Below are positions 57,176-64,000 of a stretch of DNA of 64,000 bases, one piece after another. The notes beneath the pieces were generated by a model. The model did no database searches. It saw only the letters and a list, made by a program, of their open reading frames with translations, and was not told where the DNA came from. Position 1 is the first letter of the stretch; the number at the start of each line of letters is the position of its first letter. The stretch comes from Euryodendron excelsum (taxonomy: Eukaryota > Streptophyta > Magnoliopsida > Ericales > Pentaphylacaceae): assembly GCA_033060915.1 (NCBI GenBank), contig CM065385.1, forward strand, positions 19,542,001 through 19,606,000, given 5' to 3'. A program made the position numbers and the translations under genes.

Positions 57176-59296
57176 ATGTTGAGCGAAGGTAATACTCCTG
57201 AGCAACAAAATAGTTCAGTAACACGTGAAGAAGTGAATGAAATGAAGGCAAAGATAGACGAAATGTTCAAACTCATACAACTAATGGCCTTCAAAGGGCC
57301 CGTCACGAATCCTTCGGCGTCCACATCCTATCCTAAGGAAACTGAAGCAATTCCACCTAGGGTCGTTCTGCGAGTTGACGGTACAACAAAAAGCAAGGAG
57401 ATCCCTAAATTAGTACAAATCGAGGAAGGAGAGGAGGACAACCCTAAAACCATCTTGCTGACTGCCACTTCAAAGAAAGAAGGCCCAGACCCTCTCGATC
57501 TCAAAATACAAGGCTTGGAGGAGTCCCTGCGCAGCCTCCAAGGTCATGACACCTTAGGCAGAATGGCTTGTGACGAACTCTGCTTCTTCCTTGACCACCC
57601 GAGGCCACCCAAGTTCAAAATGCCTGACTTTCAGAAGTATGACGGGAGCGGGGACCCCGTAGCACATTTGAGGTTGTACGCTGGGGCATTAAGCGGACAT
57701 GGTAACGACCCCAAACTTCTGATGCGATTGTTTCAACACAGCTTAACCGAGCCCGCTTTGCAATGGTTTGCTCACTTAGATTTAAGGAAGATTACTACTT
57801 GGAATGAGTTAGTCATAGCCTTCCGATCTCAATATCGGCATAACAGTGACCTGACCGTAGACAGATGCGCCTTGATGATGATGACTTGAGGCGAAAAGGA
57901 AAGCTACAAAAGCTATGCTTTCAGATGGAGGGAGGCGGCTGCACAAGTTAACCCCCCACTGCTAGAGAAAGAATACGTACAGCTGTTTGTAAACACCTTC
58001 CAAGGGCTGTATTATGAGCGCCTGTGCTTAAGTGTCGGAAAGAGCTTTTCGGAGTTGATAATGCAAGGGGAAATGATTGAGAGTGGGCTGAAGACCGGCA
58101 GAATCACTGACCCCTATCCCAAGAAAAGTGAGGGATTTGCGAACGCAGCTAAGAAGGTGGCAACCACTCGGGGCACGAGTAAGAAAGAGGCAGAAGTATC
58201 TGCTACCCTACCTACACAGCAACAACCATATTACCCCCAATACCAAACCCGACAATCACCACCTGCTCCCATCATCAATATCCCTATTGCTGCTACCCAA
58301 GCACCCCCAACTGGACCTGCTGCAACCCGACCATACTTCAACCCCAATAAGAACAACAATCGACGAACCTGAGAGTTCACACGTTTGGCATGCACTCAGA
58401 CAGAGGCCTATCATGAGCTCCTCAAGGCCAAGCACACAAACCCCATTCTCCTGCGGCCATTGCCAAGCCCACTGCCGCCAACTTTCAACCCTGCCCTTAC
58501 CTGCGAGTACCATTCTGGGGGACAGGGGCATGACACAGAATCTTGTTTCTCCTTAAAACATAAGATCCAAGACCTCATTGACAACAAGGTCATTAACACC
58601 CAAGAAACAAAGGCGGTCCCCGCACCCAATGTCACGGCAAATCCCTTACCAGACCATGCTGTCAACATCATCACTGAAGGTGAGGCGGATCCTGATGGCA
58701 TCATAACTGCAGAATACTTCAAGGTTGACTCAGACACCGAAAGTGATTGGGAGGAAGAACTGCCACCATGCCCCATCTATCTTTACAATGCAAGTGGAGA
58801 GCAGGACCCTTTCGACTGGCCCATGGATGAACTTGTTGCAAACATTCCCAATGATATTGCACCTATTGACGGCTGGGGAGAGGAATTCCTACACCCTAGA
58901 TATGCTTAAGCTGAGGCTCGCCTGAAGGAGGAGCTTTTTGATTACGAGGATATGGGTTGGGGCATTTACCAGCCAAAACTATCGAACCCACCCTTTGACT
59001 TCAATGAAGACGACTTGGATAGCTTGTTTAAACAAATCGACAGAGAGGAAGCCAAAAAAGAGGAAGCCAAGGAAAAGTCGTTGCAAGCCTCTGATGAAGA
59101 TCTGGTTATGAAATCCCAAGAAGACAAACAAGAGAAAACTGCTCAACTGAAGGAAAGTCAGCAGAAGTCCCGAGAAGGGACACACAACCCCACTGACCTC
59201 ACTGAAGAAAAAGATGGAAAAGGAGAAAGCCCCGGTCACACTATGGCTGTTGATCTCTGCCACCCCACAGTTAACACATCAATTCGCCCAGCATAA
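57176..59296 (+). pseudogene. Tat/Ogre-type gag, one frame with three stop codons
   Basis: From ATG 57176 a single frame runs 706 codons, with stops only at 57887-57889 (TGA), 58370-58372 (TGA) and 58907-58909 (TAA) and no frameshift. Residues about 20-40 look coiled-coil-like. The retrotransposon gag core spans about 135-300, with MPDFQKYDGSGDPVAHLRLY, FQHSLTEPALQWFAHL and the post-stop YAFRWREAAAQV. At about residue 443 CEYH-x5-HDTESC gives a CX2HX5HX4C knuckle-like motif, followed by LKHKIQDLID, as in Tat-lineage gag. The C-terminal part is acidic and KE-rich. Gag forms the particle around the RNA in the cytoplasm. Each stop is one C-to-T change from a sense codon. Confidence 0.86.
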
Positions 59297-61360
59297 CCAA
59301 GTGAGGGAGCCGGCCAATGGAGCATGGAGGAGGCAGGCGTGGTCCCAAAACCTACCTGAAGAAATGATTACCAAAGGGATGTTCCTCTAATAAACTTTGT
59401 CTTTACTTTCCTGTTAATCTTTGTTCTGTTAACTCTACTTTCATCTTTTGCTAATCAAGAGCTCATCATGTAAGCAAAACTTTTGAAATGAAAGGAGTCG
59501 AAATTTGCATTTATCATCTTTGATACTTGCTCTTTCTTAGAATTTTCCTTTCTTGTTAGTATGCCCTAACTTGAAATGAGGGATGTTATGCACATCCTTG
59601 TCTGCGAGGACCATTTTCGATCTAGAGGAAAGGTAGCAAAAGGAAGAAAAGAGAGTGGGTGACAAAAAAGGTGGCTTCCAAAGAATGCCTTGGCAAAGCA
59701 GTCGGCAGTTAGACCCTCGAAAGGAAGAGAAGCCCTCATTTCAGAATTCATGGAATAGCAAAAGTAATTCCTTTGTTCAGCCGGCTCGAGCCACAAGTAA
59801 TTTTCATTCAAATACCCTGACCAGGAACCACCCCCACGCTGGGGCAAGCACGAGTAATAAAACAATCAAGCTAACTCCTTTTCGTTTCAAAGGATAATGT
59901 CGAAGTCTGAACTTCATGGTCTAATCAATCTTATCTAAAAGAAAGAGGGGTCATCTATTCTGCTACCATAAAGTTAAAAGAACATCCTTTGAAAAACCCC
60001 TTTTGAGCCAGACTACATCCCTTCGAAAGAAAACCCATCCTGGTGATCACTCCCTACAATGGGCAAAAGCAAACTTGGAAGAAACAGTGACAAAAAGGAG
60101 CATGGAAAGAAGACCCCCTCTTACATTGCAGAAGGAAGGAAACAAGGCAATACCCAAAAAAAAAAAAAAAAGAAAAAAAAAGAAAGAAAAAAAAAATGAT
60201 GAATGATGACGATGAAAAATGATGAGTGCCTCCTGAAAGCTAATAGACCGTGTAAGCAATAATAATACTGGGGCAAGAACTAAAAGAAATGATGAGCCCT
60301 ATATGGACACAAATTCATACAAAAAAGAGAAGAGAGAAAAGAAGGGAGACAAAGAAAGAAGCCCGCAGACAAAAGGAAAAGGCCTGAAAAGGTGATCACC
60401 AGTGAACCCCAGAAACCACATCACGCTTTGAGCCATCAATACCCTTTCTTTCAAAGACCTGCAACCTGGCCAAATTACAACCCATGAAAAGTCCCCTCAG
60501 ATCAGGAAAGATTGCTTAGTCTAAACAAGTTCGAGAGGAAATAACGATATCTGAGAAAAAAAAGGGGACGAAGCGGCAAAAGCTTACTTAAGGTGGTTCT
60601 GGTTACTATCACCCTAAAAAAAAATAAAAATAAAAATCAAATCATTTGAGCCTTGATACCCCTTCATTCATCTCCCATTACCTAGCCTACATTACGGTCA
60701 GTAGTAAAGTCTTCTCGGATTGAGGATGGAGACTGCTCGCTCCTTTGCTAAAGGCTATTTTGACAGTCACCTAGAAAGTCTACCAGATCAAACATAAGAT
60801 TGAGTGATAATTCCTCAGATAAGAGGGAGGGGAAAGCGGATTCGAAAATGAAAACCCTAGGAATGGGACGGCTGCCATCTCGCCATAACAGGAAAAAGGT
60901 GCAACAAAAAGGAGAATCTCCAAAGGAAGAGCAAAGTGCCGAAATGACAATTTTTGAGAAACACCCGATCTACCTCCAGACTTGTCTTCATAAATTCATA
61001 TGCATATACTCTGCCCGACATATGCAATAATGCACTCACCTTTTCACATCTGCTTAAAGTTTGCACATGTCCACCCTCTCTTATGCATACCATGATTTCT
61101 GTACCCTTGTGCTTGCATTTGTGCCCATCACATACATACATAACATAAATGACTAGACAAAAAGGAAGAAACAATCATCATTGCATGCAAGAAGCGAGAA
61201 TAAATGTACATAAAAGCATCATACAGTCATCATCCATGAGGGCTAACATACGGCCTCAAAAACATAAAATGATATAGCCAAGCTAACTGAGCTACAACTG
61301 TGTCAATAGATAAAAAGGGGGGTGCCTCAAGGAGCAGGGTCGTCATCCAAGTCAAAGTCG
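59297..61360. other. Non-coding part of family-A element
   Basis: No pol motif (DSG, YVDD, DDE context, HHCC) was seen on either strand. It contains A-rich runs at 60150-60195 and short ORFs without a family. Confidence 0.6.
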
Positions 61361-61361
61361 C

Positions 61362-62306
61362 CTATACCCGGCACATACGGAGAGGGCTGGCTGGAGGAAG
61401 CTCCCGCGTCAAAAGGACCCTGGCTAGAGAAAAAAAAAGGGAAGAAGAGCTAGCATCAGAAAACGAGAGATGCATAAGGAACATGAAAATAATGAACCGT
61501 AAATAAAATACCCAACGAGCCTCCATCTGAGATATGCGGGCAGTCAGGACCTCCACCTCGGCACGATACTGATCTTGTACCTGGCAAGCAGCAAGGTACT
61601 CCTCCTCAGATACAAAGCCTTGGGACCGGCACCAAAGCTCCACCACCTCATGGCCAGCCACCTGCCCTCCGACCACCAGATCTAGTTGGGTGAAAGCACC
61701 AATAGATCTCACCCGGAAGTGAGCCTCATAATCCACGTCCGCCGGAAGCAAGAACCGCTCACCCAGGACCCTGACTATGTAAGGGATCTCTACCGCAGCT
61801 CGATAAAGTCCAAACATATACTGGGGATGATCCATGGTGACGCAGAAAGTAGAATGAAACTGCCACTAGTGACGCTCCCCGAGGTATGTCTCCCACGACA
61901 TGGGACCCCGGAAGGTGATCCGCAACCTGGATAGGAGGATGATATCCCTTATATCGGCATACTGGGTGGATTGGTGATAAGGTGCCCAAGTCACATCCCG
62001 AGGCCTCAGCAACTCCAAGTTGGCCCGGAGGGCTACAAAATCTATAAGCAAGGATCACTGGACTACCTGCTGCCGGGCCCACCTCGTGGCTCGCAGGAAG
62101 GCATCGCCGGATAACACCTCTGGTTGGCGAACTGGCAAATACTCATGGCTCCACCATACCAAAAACGGCCAAAAGATCGTCAAGCTCCCCCAAGCCCCGA
62201 ATGTCCTCACTCTCATCTCTCGTAGGAAGTAAGCAAAGGTGAAAGCACCCCAGTCAACATAATCCAGTGCGTCCAGATCTGCCACCAGGCTCACCAAAGA
62301 CAAAGG
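61362..62306 (-). pseudogene. Antisense PMD-like ORF of family-A element, two stop codons, truncated by LTR
   Basis: One minus-strand frame of about 300 codons enters from the nested LTR (62306) and continues to 61362 with in-frame stops only at 62055-62057 (TGA) and 61866-61868 (TAG). It contains VWWSHEYLPVRQPEVLSGDA, NLELLRPRDVTWAPY and IPYIVRVLGERFLL, the pattern of PMD-like proteins (cf. W-WE-..GRP and LRP--VTW-PY). The end is coiled-coil-like (YRAEVEVLTARISQMEARW) and then becomes hydrophobic and probably non-coding past about 61500, where AGGTA-type donor context appears. Its N terminus lies beyond the inserted LTR. Antisense extra ORFs between pol and 3' LTR are known in Tat elements; PMD content is my inference. 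Confidence 0.68.
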
Positions 62307-62509
62307 TGTAAGCACCCCATTTTTGACCGCTCGGCAGTCTACACTCCGTCCAAACTTGTTTTCAAGTTATTGTGGGCGTATTCCAATCGAAATCAATTTT
62401 ATAAGTCCAAATCCCGTCTGTCCATCGCTTCGTGGGCCTGTCAGGCCCAAATAGAGGCAAAATGACCAAAATTCCCTTAGGGGCATTGTCCTTTCCTTTC
62501 CAATTCCAA

Positions 62510-62935
62510 TCCCTTTCTTGAGACAGCTGATTCCTCGAGACGGTAAATCTATTCCAATTCAAGCACGTCTTTTTGAAGACGGTAAGACCCATTTCCAATT
62601 CTTCTCTCGGGACAGTTTATTCCTCGAGACGGTTCCAACTCAGGCACGTCTTTTCGAAGATGGGACAGTTTATTCCTCGAGACGGTTCCAATTCAGGCAC
62701 GTCTTTTCGAAGACAGTAAGACCCCTTTCCAATCCCTCTCTCGGGACAGTTTATTCCTCGAGACGGTTCCAACTCAGGCACGTCTTTTCGAAGACGGTAA
62801 GACCCCTTTCCAATCCCTCTCTCGAGGCAGTTTATTCCTCGAGACGGTTCCAATTCAGGCACGTCTTTTCGAAGGCGGTAAGACCCCTTTCCAATCCTTC
62901 TCTCGAGGCAGTTTATTCCTCGAGACAGTCCGAGT
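62510..62935 (+). repeat. Hairpin tandem repeats of the third family-B copy
   Basis: About five units. The stem here is CGTCTT-TTCG-AAGACG instead of CGTCTC-TTCG-GAGACG, so both arms changed together. One unit has a deletion near 62650-62670. Confidence 0.88.
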
Positions 62936-63986
62936 AGCGAAAATACTTATAAATATCACAATCGTTAGAGTAACAGAAATACTCACAAATAGGTCGATAT
63001 AGGGAATTGCCAACAAATTCTTGTGTCACGACGACCGCCATCAGAGTGGCGGAAACACTTAAAATCCAAGTCAACACCAGTGTCTGTTAACCCACTTCGG
63101 TGAAAAATGGCCAAACTGCCCTTTGAAGCTTTTTCGAGACTTTCTGGTCAAGATGACCATTTTGCCCCTAGGCATCCGAATGCCCCGGGAACCACACCGG
63201 CTCTGGGTATCAAACCGGTAACCCTTTGAGATTACTTCTTATAGTATTCTCAACCTTCCTTTACCTTTCTGGATCATTTCGAGTCAGTTCCGGCCAACCC
63301 GGTACAAAATGACCGTTTTGCCCCTGATGGGCCGGTCTCTTTTTTCGACCACACCAGCTCTGGGTCTCAAACCGGTAATCTTCTGAGATTGCTTTTTATA
63401 GTATTCTCAATCTTCCTTTATCTTTCCGGATCATTCCGAGTCAGTTTCGGCAAACATGGTACAAAAATGACCGTTTTGCCCCTAGTGGGCCGATCTCCTT
63501 TTCCGACCACGCCGACTCTGGGAATCAAACCGGAAACCTCTAGGAACACTTTGAATAATGTTTCCAGATCCCAAGTCTTCTTCTGGGATAGTCCGAGTCT
63601 GTCTCGGCAGTTTTTCGGTCCGATTGACCGTTTTGCCCCTAAAGGCTCGGTCAACCTTTCCAACACATCGTATCCTCATTTTTGAAGTCAAATATCTTTG
63701 GGACACTATTCTAAGTGTTCCTGCTCTTTTCCGACCTTCCACGTCATTCCCGAACTTTTCGGAGTCACTCGTAGTGAAGCCAGGCTAAAAATTACATGGT
63801 AATCACTAGTACAGGCGCCCAAATCTAGTCAAAGATACGTTGCTTGCCAACCTTAAACATTTCGTAAATGGCTGGCGACACTACTAGTGGCGCCAAGCCA
63901 AAAAATGGCGTGGCGCCACTCCCAGTGGCGCCAGTGTAAATTCTAGCCTGGCGCCATTGCAACAGGCGCGAGTGTTGTCCAACCTC

Positions 63987-63994
63987 TATAAATA
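63987..63994 (+). promoter_or_regulatory. Probable LTR TATA box, third family-B copy
   Basis: TATAAATA at the window end, with TGGCGCCA-type half sites at 63865-63965 before it. Confidence 0.65.
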
Positions 63995-64000
63995 GAGAGC

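Larger units (their letters stand above)
50730..62306 (+). mobile_element. Large family-A LTR retrotransposon with gag and antisense PMD, no pol seen; 3' end outside window
   Basis: Order: 4.84-kb LTR, PBS, 1.6-kb leader, gag-like frame (57176-59296), 2-kb non-coding part, antisense PMD-like frame, then interruption by a family-B LTR at 62307. Gag type, giant LTR and an antisense extra ORF near the 3' end fit the Tat/Ogre branch of Ty3 elements. No protease, RT, RNase H or integrase motif was found, so this copy is a non-autonomous, TR-GAG-like element or has lost pol. The 3' LTR would lie beyond the nested LTR. Confidence 0.78.
62307..64000 (+). mobile_element. Family-B LTR, third copy, cut by right window edge
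   Basis: Starts TGTAAGCACCCCATTTTTGA and follows the copies at 12795-19137 and 21292-26663 through the hairpin repeats (62510-62935), the 157-bp repeats and the TATA box at 63987-63994. It interrupts the antisense PMD frame; the five bases before it are AAAGG. No polypurine tract precedes it, so it is an insertion rather than the 3' LTR of the family-A element. Confidence 0.9.

Noticed and set aside
60003..60259. Lys- or Phe-rich ORFs
   Set aside because: Caused by the A-rich run at 60150-60195.
59297..61360. Hidden pol remnants
   Set aside because: No protease, RT, RNase H or integrase motif seen in any frame; only A-rich and short random ORFs.
62307..64000. 3' LTR of the family-A element
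   Set aside because: Sequence after the first 20 bases is family B, not A, no polypurine tract precedes it, and it interrupts the antisense PMD frame.

Overview
The window looks like nuclear DNA of a flowering plant, probably a eudicot. Evidence: AT-rich intergenic sequence, several LTR-retrotransposon families, a Tourist-type MITE, a Helitron, plant mobile domain (PMD) pseudogenes, fragments of plastid genes, and one fragment of a plant TPR gene of the MS5/SDI1 type. No bacterial operon, CRISPR array, functional rRNA/tRNA gene or intact host gene was recognised. Almost every long ORF is a by-product of tandem repeats or a decayed transposon reading frame. Species is not determinable from the text alone.

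Layout. 1-4029: a very long LTR (family A), minus strand, cut by the window edge. 4030-7193: AT-rich spacer with a SINE-like piece and a weak ARM-like exon. 7199-12218: a complete but dead Ty1/copia element with LTRs, PBS, PPT and a 5-bp target duplication (AAATC); its gag carries a 547-bp block made of five short plastid fragments (23S, rpoB, ndhH, 23S, rpl2) in mixed orientation. 12795-19137 (minus) and 21292-26663 (plus): two solo LTRs of family B, 6.3 and 5.4 kb, each with a perfect 5-bp target duplication (TACTT, ATAAC), head to head around a 2.15-kb spacer. 26664-31201: AT-rich, with an old repeat shared with 5080-5960 and a frameshifted exon-1-like MS5/SDI1 fragment. 31476-32032: a small solo LTR (family C).

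32033-41000: an inverted pair of about 0.75-0.8 kb repeats, each holding a Tourist-like MITE, plus a 501-bp Helitron with canonical ends, SINE-like and other poly(A) retroposons, and a degenerate ~175-bp tandem array. 41270-44180: a ~178-bp satellite array of about 16 units. 44180-50724: mostly unrecognised, but containing an intron-bearing PMD pseudogene (about 48240 to 45870, minus) with a Q/P/S-rich 14-residue repeat tail.

50730-62306: a large family-A element with a 4.84-kb LTR, PBS, 1.6-kb leader, and a Tat/Ogre-type gag frame broken only by three stop codons. No pol is seen. A PMD-like frame follows in antisense, broken by two stop codons. A family-B LTR (62307 to the window end) is inserted in that antisense frame, so the 3' LTR of the element is outside the window.

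Families A and B share LTR termini (TGTAAGCACCCC...CGACA), a TATA box about 1.8-2.0 kb into the LTR preceded by a palindrome, several tandem-repeat arrays in U3, a C/A/T-rich nearly G-free stretch downstream, and a hairpin followed by a PBS-like 10-mer near the 3' end. They are best read as sister families of non-canonical large-LTR Ty3 elements. The strongest unusual observations are the shuffled plastid block, the gag-plus-antisense-PMD element, and the hairpin and G-depletion features of the giant LTRs.
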